From positions 434,001-498,000 of the forward strand of contig MCGT01000015.1 of the NCBI GenBank assembly GCA_002104935.1: a stretch of 64,000 bases of DNA. The letters are read 5' to 3'. This DNA is from Hesseltinella vesiculosa. Its lineage: Eukaryota; Mucoromycota; Mucoromycetes; Mucorales; Cunninghamellaceae. How positions within the stretch are numbered: the stretch's first letter is position 1; each line of letters opens with the position of its first letter. Shown in pieces: positions 47,979 through 60,446 of the stretch. The position numbers and the translations under genes were made by a program. Below the pieces are notes generated by a model that saw only the letters and a program-made list of their open reading frames with translations, ran no database searches and was not told the origin of the DNA.

Positions 47979-48788
47979 ATGACCTATGAATCAAAGATAG
48001 ATTTTAGTGACATCCAGGACTTCAATACTGTGATTAATGAACTCGAAAAAAATTACCGCCAGGCTGTAAGCGAAGTGTGCAGGGAAAAGCAATTAGATGC
48101 AAGCATGCAAGCCAAATTGGACAAGCAGGTTACCACTGTAATCCAGAAATAAAGACCGGAACTCGGTACATTAGGGTATCTTACCAAGTATGATCTCATA
48201 GATACTTCGCAACACAGTGACCATGGCCGCACCCAATATCAGTGTCCATGGCGCAAAAGTCAATCCCGATCAATTACTAAAAGGTATGCGCGCATTCCCC
48301 CCCTCCCCTCATTAGCTGACCAGGGCTCACTTTTTTTTCGCATTGTAGAATCCTATGACGAGGATTTGGAAAAGGACGTGCGCCGTATCGATTTACGAAC
48401 GAGAGAATTGCTTACCAATGTGATTCAAGAACGTCGAACAAAGGGCGAACAGCTGCTGCCACTGGCAGAGGAGATGGAGCGGGCCCGTTCCAGCCGAGTG
48501 GACGCTATTGAATTTACGACACCTCATGATACCACAGACGACTTGTCTGATAACCAACCTATCACCAGTAAGATCATTTGCCCTCTTTTATATCTTTCTA
48601 CATTTCATTCTGTCAGGCGCTTTCATAATCCACTACTGCCTTTGCTTTTCGTAGATCAAGAGCTAATTACCAGCATTCAAAAAGAATACAAGGATTCATT
48701 ACATCTCTTGACCCAGATTCAACAAGAAACGCCAGATACATTACAGAGATTGCAACTAGACCTTGATCTGTTGAACGATGACGAATAA
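47979..48788 (+). CDS. Mis14/Nsl1-type kinetochore protein (MIS12 complex)
   Basis: Four exons, 47979-48128, 48202-48283, 48349-48567 and 48655-48788, give 194 residues. The first exon could be read as a free 57-codon ORF, but splicing at a GTTACC donor joins ASMQAKLDKQ to ILRNTVTMAAPNIS and on to VHGAKVNPDQLLKESYDEDL, matching the Mis14 family order (APNISVNG, then EPYD..L..RV). The protein is almost all helix with acidic ends (DLLNDDE). It would join Mis12, Nnf1 and Dsn1 to connect the Ndc80 complex with centromeric chromatin. It is divergent from Trm61, about 135 bp away. The first intron donor is non-standard, so that junction is less certain. Confidence 0.72.
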
Positions 48789-48818
48789 AACGATAGCGGC
48801 AAAAGAAAATGGTATTTA

Positions 48819-49844
48819 TTAGAGCGGGTAAGATGGCATGAAGAGGGCCGAGGCAATCGTCACGGCTTGGTGGTAATCTTGATGGTATATCCACTGTGTG
48901 TCCAAAGATGCCATGGTGCCACAAACATATTGCAGGGTAATGTACCAAGCATGCATTTCATCCGGGTCTTCGTAAGCGGACGAGGTAGGGGATGAAGTTG
49001 AGGCTGGCGGGAAAAATTGGCGAGCGAGTAGAAGCTGCTGGCGGGTCAGCGGCAAAATCACGTCCTGTACATCGTTGGGATCCTCTTGGTAATTTTTCAG
49101 CACCGTGGTGATTTCCAAGATCAGGGCGCGACCAAGGCGGGCACGGTAGAATAAATGCTGGCGTACCTGGCTGGGAGCATCGAGGCACTCCATAGCGATG
49201 AGGAGTAGAGCGAGCAACGATGGCCAGGAAGAGGCGGTTGAGTGCATGGCACAGATACGGATGAGCGACAGGACCGACTCCGCGATATGGTCGACACGGG
49301 CAAACTGTTCGTTGGGGCGCAGACGGTCATGCTGGTGGACGATGGCTCGAGCATGCAGTTGGAGCCAGGCTAGTTCTTGGATGATGTCCTGGTCGTCGTC
49401 GCTTTCTAATTGTAGGCAGGTGGGCGGCAGGGTGCGTTCTTGGTCAAATTGGTAGACTAGGAGCGGGTACACCCATTCAGGCTGCTGGATAATCGTATTG
49501 GACAGCAGATGCAAAAAGGCTAAGCGAGGTAGCTGTCGGAGCCAATCATAGAACGCCCAGGGCGTAGGATGCTTGATATTTCCCATGACGGGCACGTCGT
49601 CGACCCATAGGGTGGATTCAGAGAGGTCAGAAGTGCTGTTTAGCTGCGGGTGTGCTCCCGTGGATGTGGAGGAGGAGGAGGACAGCATGTTGGGAGTAGT
49701 TTGCGGCGAAGGAAGTTGGACTGGCTCTTTGGATAAAAAAAGGCTGGCCAGCCAACCAAGGAAGCCTTGTGATTTTGTTGGTTCGTTAAAGCGAGTGCTT
49801 ATAGGGTTCCATGAGGGTAATTTGGATTCGGTGGGCTGGTACAT
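48819..49844 (-). CDS. uncharacterised helical protein, intronless
   Basis: One exon encodes 341 residues from the ATG at 49844 (MYQPTESKLPSWNPI). After a 95-residue S/T/P-rich region, the rest is rich in leucine and aromatic residues and probably all-helical: HPTPWAFYDWLRQLPRLAFL, QELAWLQLHARAIVHQHDRL and SWPSLLALLLIAMECL. A hydrophobic patch (QGFLGWLASLFL) near residue 30 could be amphipathic. I do not recognise a family; a HEAT-like or armadillo-like scaffold is one possibility, but no repeat register is clear. The stop codon is only 31 bp from the convergent kinetochore gene. Confidence 0.6.
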   Translation of the reverse strand: MYQPTESKLPSWNPISTRFNEPTKSQGFLGWLASLFLSKEPVQLPSPQTTPNMLSSSSSTSTGAHPQLNSTSDLSESTLWVDDVPVMGNIKHPTPWAFYDWLRQLPRLAFLHLLSNTIIQQPEWVYPLLVYQFDQERTLPPTCLQLESDDDQDIIQELAWLQLHARAIVHQHDRLRPNEQFARVDHIAESVLSLIRICAMHSTASSWPSLLALLLIAMECLDAPSQVRQHLFYRARLGRALILEITTVLKNYQEDPNDVQDVILPLTRQQLLLARQFFPPASTSSPTSSAYEDPDEMHAWYITLQYVCGTMASLDTQWIYHQDYHQAVTIASALFMPSYPL

Positions 49845-50365
49845 GTTCAAAATAAGATGTGAGAGCCTGTCATAAACGATTCATACAAAAGAGGATAGAT
49901 TTACCTTGGGCTCCATTAATCGAATGGTATAGAGAAGTAAAATAAAAAGATGGCAAGTAGTCGGCAGCTGTGGTTTTGGTAAAATGAGGTATAAATCATA
50001 GGGGGTTTGAAGCAAGGCTTATACAAAATAGAGATACAGTTTTAGCATATATTTACAAGTGAGCTAATGCATTCGAGCCAACTATGAGCGAGTGTTCAAC
50101 AGTTTGGATAAAAAAAAAAGTGAAGAAAATAACAGAAAATAACAGAAAAAAGAGGGTCTCGTGGTGGAAGTCATGTGCACAGATCTGGAACTGACTTGCG
50201 TTTCAGGTGTCTTCTGCCAACCTGATGTCCAAGTGTCACATCAGCACTGTCACAAGGCGTGCTTCGCTTTAATGAGTTCCCTGCGGTGGTCACAGCGGGC
50301 AGGAAATGAAAAAAAAAAATCACATTTCCCCTCCCCCTCTCTCTCTCTCTCTCTTTTGTTTAATC
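49845..50365. other. divergent promoter region, nothing else seen
   Basis: About 520 bp between a minus-strand gene and POP7. A CT-rich tract (CCCTCTCTCTCT-type) lies at 50330-50354, directly before the POP7 start, and is probably a promoter or leader element. No RNA gene or repeat found. Confidence 0.5.
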
Positions 50366-51013
50366 ATGGGCGCCATTTCTCAAAAGCGCACACGCGTCGA
50401 AGGTATACACAAACATGCCCAAGCAGGTGCAACAATAGTGACTCATAGGTTGATTATCATAGGCGCCATCCACAAACGCATACCCCAACGGCCGCCTGCA
50501 ACGATCACTGATATATACTTCTCCCATAAAAGCCGGCCATCCGTTCTTGTTAAGCGGATTAAGCAGCTCATGATCGGCGAGAGGTAAAAGCACAGCTCAT
50601 CCACCCTGGCCCATAACCACCCTTTTTATTCTCTCGATAATCATAGACATCCTCAATTAACTTTACACGGTTTGGGAGCTGTTATCCTGCCTACAATCAA
50701 CACCGCACAAGCAGCCAAGAGCGCCATGAACAATCAAGTGGATCTCAAGTTTACCACAAGCACTGAACGAATGATTGATGACATTGAACCTGAGGATATG
50801 GTCAGTGAGCAGTAGACATGCCACAAGTGAGAGGAAGACACGATCTGACCTAGATCTTTACCCATTTAGGACAAAGACATCGAGACACAGCAGCGCTCCA
50901 ACTCTGCAATTCACATCGTCATCACTGCCAGACCTGGTTTAAACGAATTACAGCAACATACCCGATCCATAGTCAAACACCCCTCTAGAAATCGTAAAAA
51001 ACGAGCTTTGTGA
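50366..51013 (+). CDS. POP7: RNase P/MRP protein subunit Pop7 (Alba-like)
   Basis: Four exons, 50366-50402, 50463-50583, 50647-50800 and 50870-51013, give 151 residues. Landmarks are RIPQRPPATITDIYFSHKS (ends of the first strand and helix), QLTLHGLGAVILPTINTA, the acidic DDIEPEDMDKD loop, and RSNSAIHIVITARPG. These follow the Alba fold of Pop7/Rpp20. With Pop6 it binds the P3 domain of RNase P and RNase MRP RNAs, acting in tRNA 5' maturation and rRNA processing. The first exon is short and basic (MGAISQKRTRVE). The C-terminal tail is basic (NRKKRAL). Confidence 0.9.
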
Positions 51014-51126
51014 ATAAATTACTGTACCGTACAGCCAGAGCAATTAGAAAGGTTTTCAGAGTTTTAAGCGCCAAAGGCCCAGTGAAGTATAAATATGCTA
51101 AAAACTGTAAGCTGTAAGAACTGACG

Positions 51127-53840
51127 TTATTTAGTTAATTTTTCAAAGAGGGCTAATGCGTCTTGTTGCAATTGGTTATCAGGAGGGTGCAAAGAAGGTT
51201 GAAGGAGGGGAGCTATCAGCCGGTGGACCACCATTTTACCAAGCGATTGGAGGACCACGGGGGAGAGGTAGCGTCGCCAGTGCTGGAGATTCTTGAGGTA
51301 CTTCATTTGTCGGGCAATGAAGAAATGCTTGTTGGCTTGCTGTTCCTCTGTCAGACATGATGGGCGATCGACAATAGCATCCACCAACTGAGCGTACCGC
51401 AACAAAGGTTCTTCGATCACCTTTTCGACGGCAGCCAGGAGATCTTGAAAAGCGCGGTCCTGTTTCTCCACGTAGTACGATAGCTGCTCAAACAGATGAG
51501 CACCATAGCGCATTTGTCTGCCAGAGACGGGATTCATGGTGCCTAGCAGATGCTTGACGCGTTTCATCACCACTTTTTCTACGACCTTGTTTATCAATTC
51601 CACATCTACTTGATCGTTTTCGTCGTCAATCACACCAAAACTTGATAACACAGCATGCCAGTTCATGCCATCCAGTTCAACCGAGGTCTAATACGTCAAA
51701 TAGAAATGTTGAAGGGTCAGACATGGTGTTCGTGTCCAGCTTTGAAAATGGAGCTTACCGAAAATGGATCCCAGGATACCAGTTCGCATCGAACATGGAA
51801 TTCAAAAGCTGCTGGAAGGCTGAGGCTGCCAAATGCCTTGGTGTAGTCATCAGGGAACTTGGTTCTCCAGGCTTCAAAATGCTCGATGACTGCGGCAAGC
51901 GAACTGAAATCATCATTGACGTCTTCCAAAATATCCTCGACCTTGTCCAATTGCAGAGTTTCTGATAGTAAAAGCAGGCATGGTTTAGTATAAGCCATAC
52001 CAAAGAGCGCCCATATGCTTACCAAGTTTGGACTCCTTCTTATCATGCCAAGTATCCGACACTTCATCATCTGACCAGAGACCCAGTTCCATGGCCATAT
52101 CAGTGTCCTCGTCAACAGCAATTGCTTCACGATGGTGATCCATGCGCTGTTGCCGCTCAGTGGTTCGTCGAGTTTGCGTCGTAGCTGAAAAAAGCGACTC
52201 GCGTTCGCGGCCAAATTCGTCATGCTCTTCCAGTTCCAGGGCATCTTGCTCCAAGTACCGGTCGGCTATTTGGCAAAAGGACATCAGTGCATCCATATCA
52301 TCTAGCCATCGGCGGCGTGTAGCAATTTCTTTTTGCGTCGACAAAACATCGTAAGCCTCTTTTTCCAGATCTTCGAGCAGCGGCATCTATTTTTTAAGTA
52401 AAACAAAATAAAATATCAGTGACATGGTCTCCTTTGGGAATCCTAGTCGTACCTTTTCATCAAAAAAGGCGGAAAGATTGTTCACAGAATCCGAGAGTGA
52501 GTGGAAGTAATCGTATCGTTTGCTGTTTTGTTGTAGTTCCTTTTCTAAATCCTGATGGGAAACTTGTGTGTCTTCCATGCGCTTCTGAACGTCGGAAAGT
52601 TGCTTTTCGTACTGCTGAAGAGTGGAGGTCATATCGCTAGAGATCATATCAAGGCGCATCAGCACAGAGTCTACTGTTGGCAGCTGACTTGGCTCAGGGA
52701 CTAGGAATACAATAAAAATCATGTTAGCAAGCCAAGTAGGCAGCTTCCCTCTCGACTTACTTGGTGCAGGCGAATAATCTTTGGGGACCTTGTATGGATC
52801 GATTTGTTCGTCCTTGTTGTTCATGCGCACACCACCATGTTTGATCAGGTCCTTTTCCCAGCGTTCCATTTGCTCAGAGTCGTCTGAGTCTGCATCTGAT
52901 TGGGCATCTTCGATCAGTTCACGGACGTTTTGCTTGCGGGCCGATTCCAGCTGCTTGGCCTTGCTCTTGTCGAGAATCATCTTATCGCCCATGTACTGCT
53001 CCAGTTCGACTTCGCCGTCGTCAGCCACGTCATCTTCTTCTCGTATTAATCTACCACTTGTCTTAAACAAGAGTATACGATAATATGAATGAGATTCCTA
53101 AAGCAAGAACTAGTTCTTTTTTCGTACCTTTTTATCGTCGTCCAGACTGATAAAACCTTGGTCGTGATCCATGACTTGGATACCTTGGCGTTTTCGTTCA
53201 CGTTGTTTCTTGGCAGCGTGGATTGCATTGGCATCGGGAATCGAGGTGTCGCCCAGACGAGCGGTCATGGTCTTTGGGAATTTTTCAGCTAGCAGATCGT
53301 CGGTCGAATCGTCGGCGTGGCTGGTAAATGTTGCTGGCAACGTTGGGGTATTGGCTCGCAAAGAGGCTAAGTAATCATCGTTGTATTTAGGGACATCTGT
53401 ATCCACAGTCGATGTTCTACAAGAGCATGGAGGAGAGGAAGAGCGTGTGAGTAATAATCTTTGCTGGAACCGTTGAACATTTACTCTGGTACTTGCAGCT
53501 TTCCTTGGCTGGTCATCCGTTGGCTGGCCTTTGATTTCTTCACTTTAAAGACATCTTCTTGATCATCTTCCTACCAAAACACAAAGAGTCAAGATGAGGA
53601 TCGTTGAATACTTTGCTTCCATGCTATGTACCTGCTGATCAAAGCTAAGCCCTACATTCTTGACAGCTTTCTTCTTCTTCTCAGATTTAGCTTTCAGTGG
53701 GGTCTTTGTTACTACAGTGGGTTCTGAAGAATTGGTTAAAGAGGTGAAATGTCAATCTAGGAACGATTACCTTCTTGTTCATTATCGCTGGTTTCGATCT
53801 TTCTTCGAATATTTTTGGTGCGATTGGTTTTACGAAACAT
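51127..53840 (-). CDS. PAXBP1/GCFC-domain protein
   Basis: Nine exons, 53840-53771, 53723-53632, 53570-53485, 53416-53128, 53061-52761, 52700-52453, 52386-52023, 51961-51759 and 51687-51127, give 737 residues. The basic N-terminus (MFRKTNRTKNIRRK) resembles that of PAXBP1 proteins. It is followed by the Ntr2-like region (YLASLRANTPT, EQMERWEKDLIKHGG), a coiled coil (EKQLSDVQKRMEDTQ), and the C-terminal GCFC domain (DILEDVNDDFSSLAAVIEHF, WRTKFPDDYTKAFGSLSLPA, LVSWDPFS). Homologues act with the DHX15 helicase in disassembly of spliceosomes or, in animals, as PAX3/7 cofactors; the splicing role is the safer inference in a fungus. The protein is expected to be nuclear. Confidence 0.88.
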
Positions 53841-55179
53841 GGCTGAATAGAGAATGAAAAGAAAGAAATGGGCGGAAATCATTCCGCTTTTTATTATTTT
53901 GGAATGGAGCTGTCCCTGAGCGCCTCAGCTTGTCACGAACCTAAGGTTCCCATTTGTTTTTATTACAATAAATCAAATATCGCCATAAAAAGTGGGACGT
54001 TGGACGTTTGGATTGCTTGGGGAAGGTTGTATTTTGGACATTTGGATTGAGTCAGTTCTCGCCATTTTGAACTTGGATGCAAACGTTCGGGGTGAGATTT
54101 TTTGATCAGATCACCTGGGGGTCCCCTGGCAAAAATGGCTAATTTTTTATTTTTTTTAGCTGAGGAATCTGTGGTGTCAAAACGAAACTGGCCAAGCGTT
54201 GGCTGGGCGACCTTCATCAATCAACCTGATTTTTTCAGCACAATCATTCATCATGGATTTGCGCACTCATGCAAAATTTCGCATTGATCCAATCGCTCAA
54301 AAGTGTTACACAGCCTATAGTACCTTTTCTGAAAAATACAGTACTAAAACTGAAGTTGACCGACATGTCTTTTTTTGTCTGGCTAAAAAATATAAAATAA
54401 AATACAAAAAGATGTACAAACATATAAAAAATATTACTTCAAAACAACAATATCTGATTTTCAGATGTGTTGGTAAATTGAGCTTGCCATCGTTCTTTTT
54501 TGGCAGGCAGTGTCTTGATGCGTCCAATTTTTATCACCATTCACCGCGTCTGTGTTGAATGGAGACCGGATGAGGAAAGCGCTTTCGTGCTCGCTTGAAG
54601 GATTCGTCGTCTGTAAATTATAGAATCGCGTTAAAATCTTGAAGAGAATCTTTGGGATAATGCTGCATTTAGTTGGAAAGAAAAGAACAAAGCAAAGTGC
54701 AGAAAGAAAAAAAAGAAAAGAGCAAAAAGGGGGAAATCCGGTATCCGCTACTCAAGCAAATTTTATCACTGCTTGTAATGGTTTTAACCTGTTTCGCCAT
54801 CGATTTCAATAATCCTTTATTTATGAACGCCAGCTGACGACCTAGCCGTTGAATGCCATTCCAATGCAGCAGGCAAAAGAAATCCAGCAGCAGGACGAGG
54901 TCCTCGTAAGATTGAAAGCAAACTTTGCTTCAAGCTTCTCAACTTGGCATTACCCTCATTTTTGAAAGCCTCGCTTCTGATCTCGAACTTTCTTGTGGTC
55001 TGTGTATGCATAATGGGTGGCATTATAAGGATGGACAAAACCATTGTGTCGTCCTTCTGACTGGTTGCGCTGCTGCTGTGCTTGGGGAATGGCGGAGCCC
55101 AAAACTGGTAAGAACACAACAGGGGTGGCTTTTTGTTTCTCTTCATCTCCTTCCTCTTGACATTCATCAATTTAGCACC
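53841..55179. other. intergenic region with a dispersed repeat
   Basis: About 1.3 kb without a supported gene. It holds a B-repeat copy (54090-54330) preceded by short GGACGTTGGACGTTTGG-like imperfect repeats (53994-54050) of the kind also seen at 35930-36010. The segment 54360-54480 is strongly AT-rich. A sequence that reads in short frames on both strands at 54820-55190 lies just before the mL45 gene and may be its promoter. Confidence 0.55.
54090..54330 (+). repeat. dispersed repeat, B-half copy
   Basis: Begins with a GATCACCTGGGGGTCCCCTG palindrome and continues AAAATGGCTAATTTTT, GCGTTGGCTGGGCGACCTTC and a TTTTTTCAGCACAATCAT block, in the same order as 36075-36300. It lacks the A half. 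Non-coding. Confidence 0.78.
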
Positions 55180-56353
55180 ATGTCTGTTCACTTACGTCAC
55201 TTGCGTCTTGCTACCCGGCCCTCCATCACTGCCATTGGTTTGGGAGCCAGCTTCCAACGACCCATGCCCAGCATGGCGGTGACATTCCGCTCCTATGCCA
55301 CCAACAAAAACCAAGGCAAACAGATCTTGCTGCGCGACCACGGTGTCTTTGGTAAAGCCTGAAAGCACAGTCGTCTCTTTCTCTCTCCCATCTTCACGCT
55401 AATGACACCTTGATGCTAACATTCTTGCTCCTTTTTTTTTCTTCTTTACTTTGATTCAGCTAATTATATCCCTCCTGAAACGTCTCCTGCGATCTCCGAT
55501 TTTCAACGCTGGCGATTGACAAAATGGCGCAACCTGAAGAACAGTGTACAAAACATGCTCAGGTAAGACCTCCTCCCCCTTTTCCCGGTCCAGCGCATCG
55601 TATCTCGCCCTCATATTATGCATACATCGATAAACACCTTTAACCTGCTTTCCTTCTTTTCTAGCGTGGGCTTGATCAAGTACAAGTCTCAATACGAAAA
55701 ATGGAACTCGGGCAAGTTCTTGACTGAAGCTGAAGAAGCCTACAAAGATATGAACGATGCATTTGCCAGGTACATCTCCTCAACATTCTTCAAAGCATCT
55801 TGCTCATGTTTTTTTTTTCTCATTGTGACACAGAGGCGATCGCTCGCTGTTGGAAGAGGTCTGCTTGGACGCCATGTACACGGTAAGCCTGACGCCCGTT
55901 ACTCCCTCCCCCAAGTTTGCACACTCACCTAGTATTTGTTTTAGAACATGAAAAATCAAATGAAAACCAGAAAGGATATGCGATGGGCTTGGGGTTATCA
56001 TGGTGAAGTAGAAACACCCCGCATTGTCTGCGTACGATGCCTTGGTACAGGTGGCATCAGCAAGCAAGGCTTCTCTGTCGGCCAAGTTACCGTTCGTATG
56101 CATACGAAGCAAGTAAGTGTCGGATGGTAGAGAACATTGCCATCATGAAGACAGGACCATTCATCGCTTTTTTTTTAACCAATAGACCATGGCTGTGTAT
56201 GACAAGAAGAACCGGTTAGTCGGAGGGGACCCTAATACCATTCATAACGTGCTCGAATATGTTGTTTTCCAAAAAACAATCTCGGACCCTGAAGACATCT
56301 GGCGCGTGTATGGTAAGATTACCGCGGCAGACATCGCCTCTCCCTCGGCTTAG
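55180..56353 (+). CDS. mitochondrial ribosomal protein mL45 / Mba1-like (Tim44 fold)
   Basis: Six exons, 55180-55351, 55460-55562, 55665-55769, 55834-55882, 55945-56112 and 56186-56353, give 254 residues. The N-terminus is a probable mitochondrial targeting peptide (basic, hydroxylated: MSVHLRHLRLATRPS, then FRSYATNKNQG). Next is a helical segment (FQRWRLTKWRNLKNSVQNML) and a Tim44-like domain: KFLTEAEEAYKDMNDAFA, SLLEEVCLDAMYT, FSVGQVTVRMHTKQTMAVYD and a closing EDIWRVYGKITAAD. Proteins of this group sit at the exit of the mitochondrial ribosome and help insert nascent chains into the inner membrane. The choice between the ribosomal subunit mL45 and Mba1 is not settled by sequence reading. 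Confidence 0.78.
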
Positions 56354-57175
56354 GACCGACCCTCGTTGTTTTTCCCCTCTCCTTCCTTGATCATATCCTC
56401 ATGTAACTTAGACGCAAACAGAATAATAAAACACCAGTAGAAAAAAACCGACCAACCCAAAATGCTGTCACGAGAATTTGTTCGGTCCGTTGGCATTCGT
56501 GAGGATGGTGAGGGTGGGGGGTTTCACTAGTGATGTGATCAAGCTAGAGGACAGGATTTGTGATGATTGGCGTGCACGATAAAAAATTCAGCAGGGCGGA
56601 AGATATCCAATCACAGGCAAAATAAAAATTTATTACATCAAGCTAGGTATACTTCTCCAGTGCGTGTGAATCAGTCTCCACCCACGTAAACCTGATCCAC
56701 ATTGGAAGTAAAAAAAAAAATGAACGTTCGTTTACTGTGAAAGATGGTGGGAACATTGGTTTGAAACCACAGTCCATACCACTGCCTTGACATTGTTACT
56801 GGTGTGGATGCTGGGATTGTATATAGTAATGTTATATCGTTTTTGGAGCGATCGACATCATTCTCCTTTCTTTCACTTCAAATTTTATTAATGCTATTGA
56901 TCATGTTTTTGGGGGCTTTACGTGCGTTTTAATCGACAACGCCGCCAACGACGAGCCCACCCAGTATTTGCTTCTTTAAAGCACAACTGTTTGAATCATT
57001 TCATTCCTGATGACAGGTTTTTGTTCAGAAAAGACATAGAGCAAACAGTAAAAAACGCGCTGCCAGTTTAGGAGTTTTAATTTTCATGAGATTTTTTAAT
57101 TTCTGTGCAAATGTTTGATGATGAATGAAACGGTGGTGGTCTATGAATGAATTACAAGATGGATGAGCTCCAGCC
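56354..57175. other. intergenic region with a repeat fragment
   Basis: No gene supported. A block at about 56553-56590 (TGATGATTGGCGTG, then GATAAAAAATTC) resembles 19670-19705. The left part contains the polyadenylation region of mL45 (AATAAAAC near 56422). The right end holds the 3' flank of Utp25. Confidence 0.5.
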
Positions 57176-60126
57176 TCAAGCAAACTGAAAGGTATTCTTT
57201 TGAGCGGTGCACATCTTCTTGGCACGGTCGGTGCCGACAATGCGTTCGAGCTTCAAAAAGTCATACTTGGAAAAGAGGGCAGTGCAGGAGAAAGTGGCTT
57301 CTTCGGCGGCGCTAGCATGGTCATTGACTTTGAGACCGAGGAAGTCGACAATTTCATTGTAGAACTGAGGATGATCGGGCAGACCGTAAAAGACGACATG
57401 ATAGGTACCTCGGATGTTGAAGCGCCGGTAATAGTGCAATCGCTCGGTGTACAAGATGAAGCTGGTGCGGCCATGGAAGAACTGCGCTCTGGCGCGTGTC
57501 AGACCCCCACTCGACGTGTATTCACAACATGGTTCGTACTCGTATTTGTTGTCTTCCAAATAGTTACGGATACGGACAAAGTCAAAATAGGACGGGATAA
57601 AAAACAGGGTATGAGTTTGCATGATGGCAGATTTCCGCAGAGACGGCAATGTCTATACAAAAGGAAATTAATAAGAGTGAGTCGACCACGTTTTTTTCTT
57701 TAAGTCTTGATGCTCGCTTTACCTTTTCCACAAAATATTTGAAGCGGGTGTCATCCATTGTGGCCAAGGAAGTGGAATCCACACGAGTAAATTGTTGAGG
57801 CACATCGACGCTGACATCCATGATACTTCCTTCATAGGCATGCTTAATCTTGAGTCGACCAGATACGTTTTTGAGATAGCGAGTGTACATGGCATTCAGC
57901 TCTGGGGTCAAGTAATCCGAGAAGACTAGGGTTTGGCGCAGATACTTGGCATTGCCATCCAGATACCAGCTGCGGATGCGTGAAATATCACAGTCGTGTG
58001 AGTCGATGGGGATCAGGTTTAGATGTTTGAAGATATGGTCGACATGGTCCCAATTCTGCATGGTCATATCTGTTGCTTGATCTATAATAAACATTTCAAT
58101 GGAAGACAAGTAATCAAAATCGCGCTTCTTGTCCCTACAGCCGACAAAAAAAAAATTGAGGGGTAAGTCATTGCTCACCACCTTCCACCCTCCTCCACTT
58201 TACCCTTCTGAGCCGATGAGTGTTTTCAAACCAAGAGGTGAGCAGATCAAGATATCTGAGTGGTAGAATTGGCTGTAGAGCTTGATGCTCTTCTTGGTGA
58301 TTTTGACGCCTAGACGGAAGTGGTCGTCAATGTTGCCATGGAAAGTATCCAAATAATCGGCAGGCTTGTCCTTGTTCAACGAATCGTCATCTCGCAGGTT
58401 GAATTGTTCATAGAAACGTTTCTTGTTTTGCTACAAAAAAAAAAATTGCAAAGCATTGGTGAGAAATATAGTCCAGCCTCAAGGTCACCTCCAAATGGCA
58501 ATTACCACATTTTCAGACCCGCAGAGTTTGATCAGAGCATCTACCACATCCACCACGGCATTTCGGAATGGTAATAAAATCAACACTTTAGGTCGCGTGA
58601 AGCCTTGATCTCGCAGCTCACTACGCCCATCCGATTAAAAAAAAAAAAGAAATCGGTAAGTGCGCTTGCTTCCTAAATGCTGCCTTGCTTCTTCACTTAC
58701 CCGGCATCATTGCCTTTCGCTTGAGCATCTTCCAATTTTGAGTTGTTCTTGGTCACACGATCTCTAGCTCTGGATAAAGGTGCAAAAAAAAAGGGGGATC
58801 AACAGGAAAGTTCACTGGTAAAGACCTTCAGCTTACAAAGATACATGGTTCATGGCATGAATGGCGTATGCATTTCGGATTTCCTTTTTGTTGTCCAAAG
58901 ATCGGCTGCCATAGAGTATGTCTTGGTACTGAGACATCTGGGTCAAAAGTTTGGCTTGTAAAGGTGTCAATGATTTGCCTGCCAAAAAAAAAAAAAAAAA
59001 AAAAAAAAAAGCTGTTAATATTCTAATCAAAGAGAGAAGGAAGGTACCTTTTTGGACACAGTCCTTGTTGAGTGCAGCCCAGCGGTTGATAAGCTTCTCT
59101 TTAAATTGAGCGTCCTGAAGGTCAGTGATGGGCTTGGAGTCGGCAAGGGCAGCTTCGTTCTGAGGAGACTGGAAGACAACATCTTGCAGCACGTCGTCAT
59201 GGTAGCTTTGCAGCTTCCATTTCTTTTGTTCAATTAGAGAGATGCGCTCGTCAAAGTCAGCAGATTGTTCGTCGCTGAAGCGCGAGTCGTAAATATGATT
59301 ACGGCCATCGTCTTGCTCAGGTTCGTCGTCGTCGTCTTCGTCTTCGTCTTCGTCATCTTCTACGTCATCTTCTACGTTATCATTGTCGTTGTCCGAATCA
59401 GAGGCACTCGTGTCATCGCCTTCATCAACATCGGTTTCTTGGTCCATATCCTGTGCTTCTTCACTGAGTTCCGCGTCGTCACCGTCGTCCATGTCCTCGT
59501 CCAACGCTTCTGATTCTTCATCTAGTAATTTCAAATGAAAGAAAGTGGTTAGAGCCAACGGACATCCATAGAAACGTTTATCTCTTCATGCTCTTACCTT
59601 CATCGTCGTCCACTTCCTCGCCATCGTCTTCCAGACCTTCTTGTTCCTTTTCGATCTTTTGGTAAAAGTCCTTGTTCTTGGAGGTCTTCTTCAAGGAGCC
59701 CATCAGTAGCGAATAGGCTGAGGGCTTTTCCCATTCCTCTTCTTCGCCATTGCTCTCGAGATCACTTTCGTCTTCGGAATCCTCGTCATTGGCCTCTCGT
59801 TCTCGATCAAGATCTTCTTCATGCACGACCTTTCGACGTTGACTAAAGAAGACGTTAAAAAAAACGGAAATGGGGTCAGACATGCCAATACTCAATATAC
59901 TCTTTTCTGATTACGTAGCGGGGCCTTCTTCTTGATCGAGATTGAAATCGGAAGGTACAAGCTCACCATAATCCATGATCTGCTGGCGATCTTTGCGAGA
60001 CATGCTGCCGAATTTGACAGGGCCGTCCTTTCGCTTTGCTGATGCTGGCTTGCCTGTCGAGAGACCAGACACATGGCCATCGGTTGTCTTTTTTTTCATA
60101 GATTTGCTGATAGCCGATCGACCCAT
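57176..60126 (-). CDS. UTP25: U3 snoRNA-associated protein Utp25 (DEF homologue)
   Basis: Nine exons, 60126-59915, 59842-59598, 59521-59048, 58978-58837, 58769-58701, 58620-58506, 58430-58204, 58134-57723 and 57652-57176, encode 790 residues. A basic start ([14 protein letters not shown]) is followed by about 150 strongly acidic residues (D/E runs). The conserved core has [17 protein letters not shown], a helicase-like [16 protein letters not shown], and [13 protein letters not shown]. It then has [33 protein letters not shown] in place of a DEAD box, and the C-terminal [14 protein letters not shown] and [19 protein letters not shown]. Utp25 belongs to the small-subunit processome and links U3 factors in the nucleolus during 18S rRNA maturation. 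The domain is DEAD-like but lacks a standard catalytic box. Confidence 0.94.
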
Positions 60127-60446
60127 GCCCGTGAGATTAAGTTTGTGTTGAAAGGGAGAGGACAAAAAAAAAAAAAAAACGAGCGGCAGCCATTTTTTTT
60201 CAACGCGGACTTTTTGGTGGCTGGTGGGCGGACGGCGTCGATCAACTTGTCAGCCATCATATCGAGGCTAGACTTGCCCGTTTGCTTCATACCATTGCAT
60301 CTGTCATTGTCATTGGTGAATGTCATTACTAGCTTGCAGTCACCAATATGTAGCAGTTTTCTGTATGAAAAATGATTACGTTTTAGAGAAGCACCACGCA
60401 ACAAAAATGCACAGCTCGCTCAGTTGACCAAGCACGTCGGCTTTCA

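Noticed and set aside
47979..48152. Independent 57-residue protein
   Set aside because: Splicing it to the exon at 48202 gives a continuous Mis14-type protein, a better explanation than a separate small gene.
54925..55362. 145-codon plus-strand ORF that includes the mL45 start
   Set aside because: The first 85 codons show no targeting signal and no conservation features. The internal ATG at 55180 gives a proper mitochondrial leader, so the upstream part is taken as 5' flank.
59265..59513. Plus-strand ORF rich in Val and Phe at 59.3-59.5 kb
   Set aside because: It is the antisense of the acidic D/E tract of Utp25; GAC/GAA repeats read as Val/Phe on the other strand.
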